In this document: positions 25,781 to 34,611 of the stretch, one piece after another
Layout of the letters: every line of letters begins with the position of its first letter
How positions within the stretch are numbered: position 1 is the first letter of the stretch
Assembly: GCF_000698595.1 (NCBI RefSeq)
Contig: NZ_JFHC01000003.1
Coordinates: 186,001-250,000 of the forward strand
Origin: Caballeronia glathei
Lineage (GTDB): Bacteria; Pseudomonadota; Gammaproteobacteria; Burkholderiales; Burkholderiaceae
Direction of reading: 5' to 3'
DNA: 64,000 nt
Made by a program: the position numbers and the translations under genes
The notes under the pieces: generated by a model
Told to the model about the DNA's origin: nothing
The model's database searches: none
Seen by the model: only the letters and a program-made list of their open reading frames with translations

Positions 25781-27052
25781 CTACGAGACGCACGACGCGT
25801 CTTGCGGCGCACGCGCGGTGCCCGCGCGCCGTATCGAGCCGGACAGGATGGTGTCGGCGATCGACTCCGCCGTCGCCGCAGACAGCGTCCATCCGAGGTG
25901 CCCGTGACCCGTGTTGTAGTACACGCCCGCGCGCCTGCCCTCGCCGACGCGCGGCAGCATGCCCGGCATCATCGGGCGCAGGCCCGCCCACGGAATGACG
26001 CGTGCAGTCGATACCGCCGGGAAGAGCTTGCGCGTCCACTCGACGAGCGGCGCGATGCGATCCGCGCGGATGTCGCGATTGAAGCCGTTGATTTCCGCCG
26101 TGCCCGCGACGCGGAACCGGTCCTCGCCGAGCCGGCTCGTCACGATCTTCGCGTTGTCGTCGAGCAGGCTCACCCACGGCGCCGCCTGGCGGCTCGCTTC
26201 GTCGTCGAGGCACACCGTGATCGAATAGCCCTTTACCGGGTACACGTTCACGTGGTCGCCGAGCATGCGCGCGAACTCGCGGCTCCTCGCGCCCGCGCAC
26301 ACCACGAGGCGGTCGAACACGTCGGCGCGCGTTTCGTTCGCACTGCGCGCGGCGATGCTGAAGCGCGCATCGGCTTCCTGACGGATGGAAGCGATCTCGG
26401 TGTCGTAGCGAAACTCGACGCCATGCCGCACGCAGGCAAGCGCCAGGCCACGCGTGAACTTGTGGATGTCGCCGGTGCAATCCGATGGCGTGAAGAAGCC
26501 GCCATGAAACTCGCCCTGAAGCGCAGGCTCGATGCGGCCGATCTCGCCCGCGCCGACCGCATGCCGGTCCAGTCCGCCTTCCCGCAGCAGTTCGTTCACC
26601 TTCGCGGCGGCGTCGTAGTCCTTGCGGTGCCGGTAGATGTGCAGGATGCCGCGGCGTTCCAGATCGAAGTCGATGCCTTCCCGCTCTGCGATCGAGAACA
26701 GATGCTCGCGCGCCGCGAGCGCGAGCCGCACGGTTTCGACGGTGTTCGCGCGGTAGTTCGGGATCTGGCGCAGGAACTCGCCCATCCACGAGTACTTGTG
26801 CCACGACGGCGACGGATTGAGCAGCAGCGGCGCGTCGCGCGTGAGCATCCAGCGCAGGCCCTTGAGCACCGTGGCGGTGCGGTTCCAGACTTCCGCGTTG
26901 CTGACCGACAGCTGGCCGCCGTTGGCGAACGACGTCTCCATCGCCGCATAGCGATGACGTTCGAAGACGGTGACGTGAAAGCCGCGGCGGGCGAGGGCGT
27001 AGGCGGTCGTGACGCCGGTGATGCCGGCGCCGATGATGGCGATTCGTGACAT
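25781..27052 (-). CDS. FAD-dependent D-amino-acid dehydrogenase/glycine oxidase-like (DadA family)
   Basis: A 423-residue DAO-family flavoprotein. IAIIGAGITGVTTAYALARRG is the Rossmann FAD motif, SFANGGQLSVSN is the typical DadA second block, and YYNTGHGHLGWTLS near the C-terminus closes the FAD site. DadA oxidises D-amino acids and passes electrons to the respiratory chain. A tandem glycine riboswitch lies about 70 bp upstream, so glycine or a related amino acid is a likely substrate or signal. The start at 27052 is chosen because longer frames run into the riboswitch. Confidence 0.88.
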   Translation of the reverse strand: MSRIAIIGAGITGVTTAYALARRGFHVTVFERHRYAAMETSFANGGQLSVSNAEVWNRTATVLKGLRWMLTRDAPLLLNPSPSWHKYSWMGEFLRQIPNYRANTVETVRLALAAREHLFSIAEREGIDFDLERRGILHIYRHRKDYDAAAKVNELLREGGLDRHAVGAGEIGRIEPALQGEFHGGFFTPSDCTGDIHKFTRGLALACVRHGVEFRYDTEIASIRQEADARFSIAARSANETRADVFDRLVVCAGARSREFARMLGDHVNVYPVKGYSITVCLDDEASRQAAPWVSLLDDNAKIVTSRLGEDRFRVAGTAEINGFNRDIRADRIAPLVEWTRKLFPAVSTARVIPWAGLRPMMPGMLPRVGEGRRAGVYYNTGHGHLGWTLSAATAESIADTILSGSIRRAGTARAPQDASCVS

Positions 27053-27121
27053 GACATGGTCCAGATTGAGTTGAGCATCGCCGGGTGCTGCTCCGACTTC
27101 GTGTCGGTTCCGGCGTCGATG

Positions 27122-27313
27122 CCCCATCTGTCCATGTACCTGAGAGTTTCGATCCCGCGCGCGGCAACTGCTGGCCGCTGGCGGGAAATCCCCTTCGGTG
27201 GGCGCGTAGCGCCGCTCTCCAGATCGTTCCAGCAGCGCGGTCCTTGTGCCTGAGAGTTTCCGGGGCGGTTGCTCCGTCGGCGTCGTCATGCTGGCATGAC
27301 GATCTCTCCCGCG
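27122..27313 (-). promoter_or_regulatory. Tandem glycine riboswitch (gcvT type)
   Basis: Read on the minus strand, two aptamers follow each other. The first has GGGAGAG, GACGGAGCAACC, GGAAACTCTCAGGCA and AGGACCG. The second has GGAGAGCGGC, CACCGAAGGGG, GAAACTCTCAGGTA and GGACAG. These are the conserved cores of the cooperative two-aptamer glycine riboswitch. It ends about 70 bp before the DadA-like start. In such leaders glycine binding usually raises expression of glycine-using genes; the switching mechanism here cannot be read by eye. Confidence 0.9.
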
Positions 27314-27563
27314 CTGCGTTTGAGAACGCGTTCACGATAGCGTCAGCGAATTTTGGCCGCAAGTGTTTTTTGCGAAGGGCTTCGAATGGGTGCGTCGCCA
27401 AAGCGGTCTTGCGCGCATTTGCTTGCGTTGAATCTGCTGTTCCCTGGCTCAAAATGATTCTGACCGCCCGGAATCTCCAATAAGATTCCTGCGTGCAGCA
27501 ATCCGTTTCGCACGTGCCCGAGGTAACGGGCGTGCGTTCCCATCCACCCGTACAGCCCGCGCG

Positions 27564-28490
27564 ATGCAGATCCAGGACACCGACCTCAAGCTCTTGCGCA
27601 TCTTCGAGACGATCGTGCGTTGCGGAGGGTTCGCCGCCGCGCAGCCGGTGCTGAACATCGGCGCATCGAGCATCAGCGAGTACATGTCCCAGCTGGAGAC
27701 GAGGCTCGGGCTGCGCCTGTGCGAGCGCGGCCGCGCGGGGTTCCGGCTCACGGAAGACGGCGCGCAACTGCATGCGGCGGCTCAGCGCCTGCTGAGCGCG
27801 GTCGATACGTTTCATATGGAAGCGGGCGCGCTGCGCCATCAGCTGTCGGGCGTGCTGCGCTTCGGCATGATCGAGGCCACGCTCACCGACCGGCATTCGC
27901 CGCTGCCGCTCGCCATCCGCACCTTCGGCAAGGTCGCGCCCGACGTGCGTCTGCAGGTGCAGATAGAAACGCCCGGCAGCATGGAGCAGAACGTGCTCGA
28001 CGCTCGCCTGCATCTCGCGGTCGGTCCGTTTCCCTCGCGTATTCCCGGCCTCGACTATGCGCCGCTCTATCGCGAGGAGCAGGGGCTCTATTGCGCGTCC
28101 ACGCATCCGCTGTTCGCCAGGGCCGGCGGCCGCGTGCCGGCCGCGACGCTCGCGAAGCAACGGCTCGCGTCGCGCGCGTATCTCGCCGCGGAGGAGCTGA
28201 AGCTGCTGCAGATGCCGCAGGCGGCGGCCTCCGTCGATAACGTCGAAGGCCGCGCGATGCTGATTCTCTCGGGCAACTACATCGGCTTCCTGCCGCCGCA
28301 CTATGCGCAACCGTGGGTCGGAGAGGGGCTGCTTGCGCGCATCGATCCCGCGCACTACGCGACGCATCTCGACTTTCATATCATCACGCGCAAAAGCGGC
28401 GAATCGTCGCGCGTCGTGCAGTCGTTCTGCGAGCATCTGGGGGCCGCGGCGAAAGAAGTGAAAAAGGGCTCGGCGGCCGGCGGCAAATGA
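27564..28490 (+). CDS. LysR-family transcriptional regulator
   Basis: A 308-residue LTTR with an unusually acidic opening (MQIQDTDLKLLRIFETIVRCGG) and helix-turn-helix SSISEYMSQLETRLGLRL. The effector domain starts near residue 90. It is divergent from the riboswitch and DadA-like unit across about 250 bp, making that unit a possible target. It converges on ampR with a hairpin in between. Confidence 0.88.
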   Translation: MQIQDTDLKLLRIFETIVRCGGFAAAQPVLNIGASSISEYMSQLETRLGLRLCERGRAGFRLTEDGAQLHAAAQRLLSAVDTFHMEAGALRHQLSGVLRFGMIEATLTDRHSPLPLAIRTFGKVAPDVRLQVQIETPGSMEQNVLDARLHLAVGPFPSRIPGLDYAPLYREEQGLYCASTHPLFARAGGRVPAATLAKQRLASRAYLAAEELKLLQMPQAAASVDNVEGRAMLILSGNYIGFLPPHYAQPWVGEGLLARIDPAHYATHLDFHIITRKSGESSRVVQSFCEHLGAAAKEVKKGSAAGGK

Positions 28491-28710
28491 CGCCTCGTTC
28501 GCTGCGCAGCACGCTTCGGCGCGGCGCGGGGGCAGGGCGCGCCTGAGCTTGCGCCGCGCATCGCATCGCATCGCGCAGCCGATCGTGTCGAGCAGCGATT
28601 GCGCCGCACTTGCGCCCCATAGGCACCGCGGTGAATCCGAACCGAGTCTACGCAAACGGACGAACCGGAAAAATGCCGACTTGAAGAAACATACTTCGGC
28701 GTTTGCCGAC

Positions 28711-28738
28711 GCAAGCGCACCGGGCTTTCGCGCTTGCG
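28711..28738. terminator. Hairpin at the convergent LysR/ampR junction
   Basis: ACGCAAGCG and CGCTTGCGT form a 9-bp stem with a short loop just after the ampR stop. It has no T-run, so a terminator role is tentative. Confidence 0.4.
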
Positions 28739-28739
28739 T

Positions 28740-29633
28740 TCACGCGTCCGAGGACAGCCGGGCGTGCTCCTGCGCCGCTTCGCCGGCAATCCAGTCGCGA
28801 AAGAGCTGCATCGCCGGGGACAGGGGCCGCGACTTCAGCCAGATGAGCCAGTACCCGCCCGTCTCGACCTTGATGTCGAAAGGCTGCGCGAGCAAGCCCG
28901 TCTGCAGTTCGCGCGCGAACATGCGCGGCGGCGCGAGGGCGATTCCCGCGCCCTGCATGGCGGCTTCCACCATCAGCCGCGACGAATCGAAGACCGGACC
29001 GCTCAGCGGCCACGGGTCGAGCCCGGCGGCGGCGAACCACCTGAGCCACTCGTCCGCGCGATAGGAGCGCAGGAGCGTCTCGCGCACCAGATCGGCGGGC
29101 GTGGCGAGGCGTTCCGCGATATCCGGCGCGCACAACACGGCGAGCGGCGCATCGAGCAGGAACGTGCTGCGGGTGCCGGGCCACGTGCCGTCGCCGAAGC
29201 GCACGGCAAACTCCAGCCCTTCTGCGGCGAGGTCCACCATGTTGTTGTGCGTGAGCAGCCGCAGTTCCACGAACGGATGCGTCTGCCGGAAGCGCTTGAG
29301 ACGCGGCATTAGCCAGCCTATTGCGAACGTGCCCACGACACCGATTGTGAGCACCTCGTGGAAGTGCCCGCCCTCGAACTGCTTGAGGACCGTTTCGATG
29401 CGGTTGAACGCGTCGCTCAGCACGGGCAGCAGGGCGCGGCCCTCGTCGGTGATGCCGAGGCCGCGCGGCAGGCGCTTGAACAGCACGCATCCGAGGCGGT
29501 CTTCGAGCATCCGCACCTGCTGGCTGACCGCGGCCTGCGTGACGTTCAGCTCATGGGCCGCGCGCGTGAAGCTCAGGTGCCGCGCCGACGATTCAAACGC
29601 TCGCAGCGCATTCAGCGGTAGATGAGGACGCAT
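28740..29633 (-). CDS. ampR: AmpR/PenR-type LysR regulator of beta-lactamase
   Basis: A 297-residue LTTR of the AmpR/PenR/GcvA branch: MRPHLPLNALRAFESSARHL and TQAAVSQQVRMLEDRLG are the classic opening. AmpR senses cell-wall muropeptides and UDP-MurNAc-pentapeptide through its effector domain and switches beta-lactamase genes on under beta-lactam stress. It is divergent from the class A beta-lactamase at 29762 across 128 bp, the standard arrangement, so control of that gene is likely. The start at 29633 matches the family N-terminus. Confidence 0.9.
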   Translation of the reverse strand: MRPHLPLNALRAFESSARHLSFTRAAHELNVTQAAVSQQVRMLEDRLGCVLFKRLPRGLGITDEGRALLPVLSDAFNRIETVLKQFEGGHFHEVLTIGVVGTFAIGWLMPRLKRFRQTHPFVELRLLTHNNMVDLAAEGLEFAVRFGDGTWPGTRSTFLLDAPLAVLCAPDIAERLATPADLVRETLLRSYRADEWLRWFAAAGLDPWPLSGPVFDSSRLMVEAAMQGAGIALAPPRMFARELQTGLLAQPFDIKVETGGYWLIWLKSRPLSPAMQLFRDWIAGEAAQEHARLSSDA

Positions 29634-29761
29634 CGTGAGCCATAAGTTTTTCTTGTGCCGGGCGACAATTATCCTCGTTTGCGGACTGGGCGCAAAGGGC
29701 CGATAGTCCTGTCTCGCCGGCCTCATCCCTCATCGAATTCACTCAAACGAGACAACCGTCC

Positions 29762-30670
29762 ATGACTCACTCTCCTCATCGCCGCACGCTGCTGATTGCC
29801 GGCGCCGCCTTGCCGCTGATGCTTGCGCTCGATGCGCTCGATGCGCTCGATGCGCTCGGTGCATCAGGCGCCCCGTCCCCGAATTCCGTCGACGCGCGCT
29901 TCGCCGACCTCGAGCGCGCGTCGGGCGGCCGCCTGGGGGTATGCGCGATCGATACCGCGAACGGCGCGCAGATCAGCTATCGCAGCGACGAGCGCTTTCC
30001 CTTCTGCAGCACGTTCAAGCTGATGCTCGCGGCGGCGGCGCTCGCGCACGGCACGCTGGTCGCCGGGTTCATGCAGCAGCGCGTGCGCTACGCGCGGCGC
30101 GACCTCGTCACGTATTCGCCGGTCAGCTCGCGGCACGTCGAGAGCGGCATGACGGTGGAAGAACTGTGCGCCGCCGCGATCCAGTACAGCGACAACACGT
30201 CCGCGAACCTGCTGATGAACATGCTCGGCGGCCCCGCCGCGGTGACCGCGTTCGCGCGCTCGATCGGCGACGCCGAATTCCGCCTCGACCGCCGGGAGAC
30301 GGAACTGAACACGGCGATTCCCGGCGATGCGCGCGACACGTCCACGCCTGCCGCGATGGCGCAGAGCGTGCGCGCGCTCTGCGTGGGCGACGCGCTGCCG
30401 GCGCCGCAGCGCGCGCAGCTCCAGGACTGGCTGCGCGGCAACACCACGGGCGCGAAGCGCATCCGCGCCGGGGTGCCGCCCGGCTGGCAGGTCGGCGACA
30501 AGACGGGCACCGGCGAGCGCGGCACGGCCAACGACGTCGGTGTGCTGTGGCTTGCTGCGCGCAAGCCGGTGGTGCTCGCGGTGTATCACACGCAGCAGGT
30601 GGTGCACGCGCAGCCGAACGACGCAATCATCGCGGCCGCGACCCGCGTCGTCATGCGTGCATTCGGCTGA
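29762..30670 (+). CDS. bla: Class A beta-lactamase (PenA-like)
   Basis: A 302-residue serine beta-lactamase. The active-site motifs are STFK (S83, K86, equal to Ambler 70 and 73), SDN (144-146), the omega-loop ETELN with E180 (Ambler 166) and KTG (248-250). The cysteine before the serine equals Ambler C69, but Ambler 238 is glycine, so the C69-C238 disulfide of KPC/NMC-type carbapenemases is absent. The twin-arginine-like signal (HRRTLLIAG) is followed by LDALDALDAL, encoded by a 9-bp tandem repeat. Divergence from ampR suggests inducible expression. It would act in the periplasm. Confidence 0.93.
   Translation: MTHSPHRRTLLIAGAALPLMLALDALDALDALGASGAPSPNSVDARFADLERASGGRLGVCAIDTANGAQISYRSDERFPFCSTFKLMLAAAALAHGTLVAGFMQQRVRYARRDLVTYSPVSSRHVESGMTVEELCAAAIQYSDNTSANLLMNMLGGPAAVTAFARSIGDAEFRLDRRETELNTAIPGDARDTSTPAAMAQSVRALCVGDALPAPQRAQLQDWLRGNTTGAKRIRAGVPPGWQVGDKTGTGERGTANDVGVLWLAARKPVVLAVYHTQQVVHAQPNDAIIAAATRVVMRAFG
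29828..29863 (+). repeat. 9-bp tandem repeat inside the beta-lactamase signal peptide
   Basis: Three perfect copies of CTCGATGCG and a fourth degenerate copy encode repeated Leu-Asp-Ala. The unit length is a multiple of three, so a copy-number change would lengthen or shorten the signal region without a frameshift. Confidence 0.85.
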
Positions 30671-30834
30671 CGCAGCGCGGCGCTTTCGCAAAGGGCACCG
30701 GTTGTCCCCATGCGTCAGGATTCTGGCAGCACCCGACGGATCGCCGCTTTCATCGCAAATCCGGGCTTCGTTGGTTTAGCATAAGCCGCAGGCAATCCGA
30801 AGCAGGTCCCGCCAACGAGCACGGAGCAAGGGCG

Positions 30835-32289
30835 ATGCAATTACGGTGCAGCAATTTGTTCGAGCAGTCCGCCTATGTCGGCGGAACATGGGTGGAAGCG
30901 GCGTCGGAGGCATGCGACACGATCGTGAATCCCGCCGACGAAAAGCCGGTCGGCTGCGTGCCGCGGCTGAACGAGGGACAGGTCGTCGAGGCGATCGATC
31001 ATGCCGCAACGGCCCTGCGCGACTGGCGCGAGTGGAGCGGCCGCGAACGCGCCTGCGTGATGCGGGAGTGGGCGCAACTCGTCAATACGCACCGCGAGGA
31101 TCTGTCCGTCATTCTCAGCGCCGAGCAGGGCAAGCCGATCCACGAGGCGCGCGCCGAGATTGCCCAGGCGGCGAACTATCTCGAGTGGTTTTCCGAAGAG
31201 GCGCGGCGTGCCTACGGCGACAATATCCCCGCGCCCCGGCGCAGCCAGCGGATTCACGTCATCAGGCAGCCCATCGGCGTGTGCGCGGCGATCACGTCAT
31301 GGACGTTTCCTTCGTCGATGGTCGCGCGCAGGATCGGCGCGGCGCTCGCCGCCGGCTGCACGGTCGTGCTGAAGCCGTCCTCGAAGACGCCGTTTTCGGC
31401 GCTCGCGCTGTGCGTGCTCGCGGAGAACGCGGGCTTGCCGCGCGGCGTGTTGTCGGTGCTCACGGGCGACGACGAAACGATCACCCGAACGATGCTCGAC
31501 AGCCCCATCGTGAAGAAGGTGTCGTTCACGGGCGCGATCGACGCCGGCAAGAAGCTGATGGCGCAGTGTGCGGGAACCGTGAAGAAGGTGTCGCTCGAGC
31601 TCGGGGCGAATTCGCCATTCATCGTCTTCGACGACGCCGATCTCGATCTCGCGGTGAAAGGCGCGCTCGCGGCGCGTTTCCGGCACACCGGCCAGGCCGC
31701 GATGTGCGCCAACCGTTTCTTCGTTCACGAGAAGCGATACGGCGAGTTCGTGCGCGGGCTCGTCGAGAAGGTCAGAGCGCTGAAGACGGGCAACGGCATG
31801 CTCGACGACACGCAGGTGGGCCCGCTCATCGACGGCGCCGCGGTGGCCCGCATCGAATCGCTCGTCGCGCAGGCGGTGGAGGCCGGCGCGCAAGTGGCGA
31901 TCGGCGGCAAGCGCCATTCGGCCGGACCGAACTTCTTTCAGCCGACCGTGCTGACGCATGTCGACCCCGGCATGGCGATCTGCGGCGACGAGATCCTCGG
32001 CCCGGTCGCGAGCGTGCTGCGGTTCAGGGACGAGGACGAGGCGCTCGCCCTCGCCAACCAGACCCGCACGGGACTTGCCGCCTACTTCTACACCGCCGAC
32101 CTGAACCGCTCGTTTCGCGTGATGGAGGCGCTGGAGTGCGGCGTGGTGGGCGTGAATGAGAGCCTGGTGTTCAACGAGGTTGCGCCGTTCGGCGGCATCA
32201 AGGAATCGGGCATCGGCAAGGAAGGCTCGCACTATGGCGTGGAGGAATACCTGGAAACGAAGTACGTGTGCTTCGGCAACATGAACTGA
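30835..32289 (+). CDS. Aldehyde dehydrogenase-fold protein (SSADH/GabD-like) lacking catalytic Cys and Asn
   Basis: A 484-residue ALDH-superfamily protein that aligns by eye with succinate-semialdehyde dehydrogenase GabD over its whole length. The catalytic Glu is kept (E255, SLELGAN), as are SFTGAIDAGKK, EILGPVAS and FGGIKESGIGKEG. The usual GQTCVCANR reads GQAAMCANR, so the catalytic Cys position is A289; C291 matches the second, non-catalytic Cys. The oxyanion Asn of PWNFP is Thr157 (SWTFP). Dehydrogenase activity is therefore doubtful. The rest is well preserved with no frameshift, so it is more likely a retained pseudoenzyme or altered-function protein than decay. It follows the beta-lactamase gene by 164 bp. 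Confidence 0.88.
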   Translation: MQLRCSNLFEQSAYVGGTWVEAASEACDTIVNPADEKPVGCVPRLNEGQVVEAIDHAATALRDWREWSGRERACVMREWAQLVNTHREDLSVILSAEQGKPIHEARAEIAQAANYLEWFSEEARRAYGDNIPAPRRSQRIHVIRQPIGVCAAITSWTFPSSMVARRIGAALAAGCTVVLKPSSKTPFSALALCVLAENAGLPRGVLSVLTGDDETITRTMLDSPIVKKVSFTGAIDAGKKLMAQCAGTVKKVSLELGANSPFIVFDDADLDLAVKGALAARFRHTGQAAMCANRFFVHEKRYGEFVRGLVEKVRALKTGNGMLDDTQVGPLIDGAAVARIESLVAQAVEAGAQVAIGGKRHSAGPNFFQPTVLTHVDPGMAICGDEILGPVASVLRFRDEDEALALANQTRTGLAAYFYTADLNRSFRVMEALECGVVGVNESLVFNEVAPFGGIKESGIGKEGSHYGVEEYLETKYVCFGNMN

Positions 32290-32345
32290 TGCGTGGCGCC
32301 GCATGCGCCGTGCGGCCGCTTGCTCGTGTTGCCGGTTCGCCTCGC

Positions 32346-33539
32346 TTATTCGTCTGCGGGTTCGGCCCGCTCGCGGCCCATTCGCGCTTTTCCCGCCCCT
32401 TCGGGGCAGGCCTGCAGCGCAAGCGACGCGACGGCGAACATGAGCCCGACCCCGCAGACACCGGGCCAGCGCCACAGGCTCCAGGCGTAGTTGCCGACAG
32501 CGGAGCCGAGCGCGCCGCCCCCGAAACGGATGGTCATGTAGAGCGTGTTGGTGCGGCTCATCGCGCCGGCCCGCACGCTCATGTTGCGGGCGAGGTTGGA
32601 GACGTGTCCGGTCTGCATGCCGAGATCGAGCAGGATCACGCCGACGACGAGCCCCGCGATCGTCGATCCGGCGAACGCGAACACCGTATAGGCCGCCACG
32701 AAGACGAGACTGCTCACGAGCACGACGAGGCGAGGGTTGCCCGCATCGGTCCACTTGCCCGCCATCGTCGACGCGCCGGCGCCGACCACGCCCACGAGCC
32801 CGAACATGCCCGCCACTTCCGAGCCGTAGTGCGCGTCGAAGCTGTGCAGATGAAACGCGAGCGTGGTCCAGAAAGCGCTGAACGCCGCGAACTGGAGCGC
32901 GGCGATGCCCGAGGTCTGCCGCACGAGCGGCTCGTCGCGCAGCAAGGTCCAGAGCGAGCGCATCAGCGCGCGGTACGAGCCGTCGAACGTGGGCTCGGCG
33001 ACGGGCAGCGCGCGCCACAGCATCGCGGCGACCAGGATCATCGCGGCTGCCGCGATCCAGTAGACGGAGCGCCAGCCGAAATGCGCGGCGACCGTGCCTG
33101 AAACCGTGCGCGAGACCAGGATGCCGCACAGCAGGCCGAACATCACGATGCCGACCGCCTTGCCGCGCCGGTTGGGCCCCGCGAGGTGCGCGGCGAAGGG
33201 TGTGAGAAGCTGCGGCGCGACGCTCACGAGACCCGTCACGAAGCTCGCCGCGATGAGCCACGGCAGCGAGAGCGAAAGGGCCGTGGCGCCAAGCGATACG
33301 GCGGCGATGCCGAGCAGCGTGCCGATCAGCGCGCGGCGCTCGAGCTTGTCGCCGAGCGGAACGAAAAGCAGCAGGCCAAGCGCGTAGCCGAGCTGCGCCG
33401 CCACCGACACGGCGCCGGTTTGCCGCTCCGTCGCGTGAAAGGTCCGGGCGAAGTCGACCAGCAAAGGCTGGTTGTAGTAGTTGTTCGCAACGACGAGGCC
33501 GGCCGCGAGCGCCATGATCCAGTAGATCGACCGGTTCAT
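32346..33539 (-). CDS. MFS transporter (drug/metabolite efflux type)
   Basis: A 397-residue 12-segment major facilitator. NNYYNQPLLVDFARTF in segment 1 and LGYALGLLLFVPLGDKLERR in the loop 2-3 region match the YnfM/CmlA-like efflux branch. The last residues are charged and cytoplasmic. It starts 3 bp after the LysR stop on the same strand, so regulator and transporter form one operon. The exported compound is unknown. Confidence 0.87.
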   Translation of the reverse strand: MNRSIYWIMALAAGLVVANNYYNQPLLVDFARTFHATERQTGAVSVAAQLGYALGLLLFVPLGDKLERRALIGTLLGIAAVSLGATALSLSLPWLIAASFVTGLVSVAPQLLTPFAAHLAGPNRRGKAVGIVMFGLLCGILVSRTVSGTVAAHFGWRSVYWIAAAAMILVAAMLWRALPVAEPTFDGSYRALMRSLWTLLRDEPLVRQTSGIAALQFAAFSAFWTTLAFHLHSFDAHYGSEVAGMFGLVGVVGAGASTMAGKWTDAGNPRLVVLVSSLVFVAAYTVFAFAGSTIAGLVVGVILLDLGMQTGHVSNLARNMSVRAGAMSRTNTLYMTIRFGGGALGSAVGNYAWSLWRWPGVCGVGLMFAVASLALQACPEGAGKARMGRERAEPADE

Positions 33540-33542
33540 GGC

Positions 33543-34445
33543 TCAGAGCCCCTGGGCGATGTCGTCGAGCGTCGGGCTCGCGCTCGCCATCAGCGCGTCT
33601 GAAAGCAGCGAGACGAGCGGCTGCACGGCATGCTGCATCGCCGCGGCCTCGGCGATCACCGCGACTTCGGTGGCGGGCAGCGCGGGCCATTGCTCCGACG
33701 CCGGCAGGATCTTCATGCTGTTCTGCACGAACGACTTGCCGAGCACGGTGACGCCGAGCCCGCCCGCCACCGCGGCCTGCACGCCGATCAGGTTGCTCGC
33801 GGTGCAGGCCGTGACCCACTCGCGGCGAATCGAATCGAGCGCTTCGGTCATGACTTCGCGATAGCCGCAAGGCGGACGCATCATCACGAGACGCGCGGGG
33901 CGGCGGCTGTCGTTGCGGTAGTTCGACGCCGCGATCCATACGAGCGGTTCGCGCCATATCACGCGGCCGCGTTGAGCCGACCCTGCCTTCTTTCGCTTCG
34001 CGATGACGATGTCTAGAAGCCCTGCTTCGTGGCTGTCGAGAAGCTCCTCGCTCGATCCGGTCATCAGTTCGAGTTGCACGTCCGGATAGGCATGGCTGAA
34101 GCGCGAGAGCAACTGAGGCAGCTGAGTGTGTACGAGATTCTCGGAGATGCCGAGCCGCAGGGTCGTCACTTGCGGCGGGTCACGCAGTTCGTGCATGAAT
34201 GCCTCGTACTGCGAGAGCAGGCGCCGGCCGGACGAAAGCAGCCGCTCGCCATCCGCCGTCAGGGTCAGTGAACGGCTCGTGCGCTCGAATACGCGCAGTT
34301 GCAGCGTGTCTTCGAGACGCAGGATCTTCTGACTGACAGCCGATTGCGAGCGCCCGATCACGTCCGCCGCGGCCGTGAAGCTGCCGGTCTCGGCCACCGC
34401 GACGAAGGCGCGCAGCAAATCCAGATCCAGGTCCGACGCGCTCAT
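33543..34445 (-). CDS. LysR-family transcriptional regulator
   Basis: A 300-residue LTTR with helix-turn-helix SQSAVSQKILRLEDTLQLRVF after an acidic start (MSASDLDLDLLRAFVAV). An in-frame TTG two codons upstream is possible but the ATG at 34445 is preferred. It is first in an operon with the MFS gene and divergent from the SnoaL-like gene at 34612. It probably controls both. Confidence 0.88.
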   Translation of the reverse strand: MSASDLDLDLLRAFVAVAETGSFTAAADVIGRSQSAVSQKILRLEDTLQLRVFERTSRSLTLTADGERLLSSGRRLLSQYEAFMHELRDPPQVTTLRLGISENLVHTQLPQLLSRFSHAYPDVQLELMTGSSEELLDSHEAGLLDIVIAKRKKAGSAQRGRVIWREPLVWIAASNYRNDSRRPARLVMMRPPCGYREVMTEALDSIRREWVTACTASNLIGVQAAVAGGLGVTVLGKSFVQNSMKILPASEQWPALPATEVAVIAEAAAMQHAVQPLVSLLSDALMASASPTLDDIAQGL

Positions 34446-34611
34446 GTTCAATTAGATTGACGACTAGGTGTCAGCAATATTATTCGTTTGTCTTCTGGCT
34501 GACAAGTTCCAATAATGGACTGACCGGACAGGATCTCAATGGATGAGTGTGGGCTGGAGCCGGTGTGACATCGGATAATTGCGCATCGTCGATGCGCAGG
34601 GAGCTTGAAAC

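Noticed and set aside
27053-27289. Upstream extension of the DadA-like protein by 79 residues
   Set aside because: That stretch is the glycine riboswitch; the added residues precede the normal FAD-motif N-terminus.
29762-30670. Possible carbapenemase signature (Cys at Ambler 69) in the beta-lactamase
   Set aside because: The partner cysteine at Ambler 238 is glycine (KTGTG), so the carbapenemase-type disulfide is absent; Cys69 is common in Burkholderia PenA enzymes.
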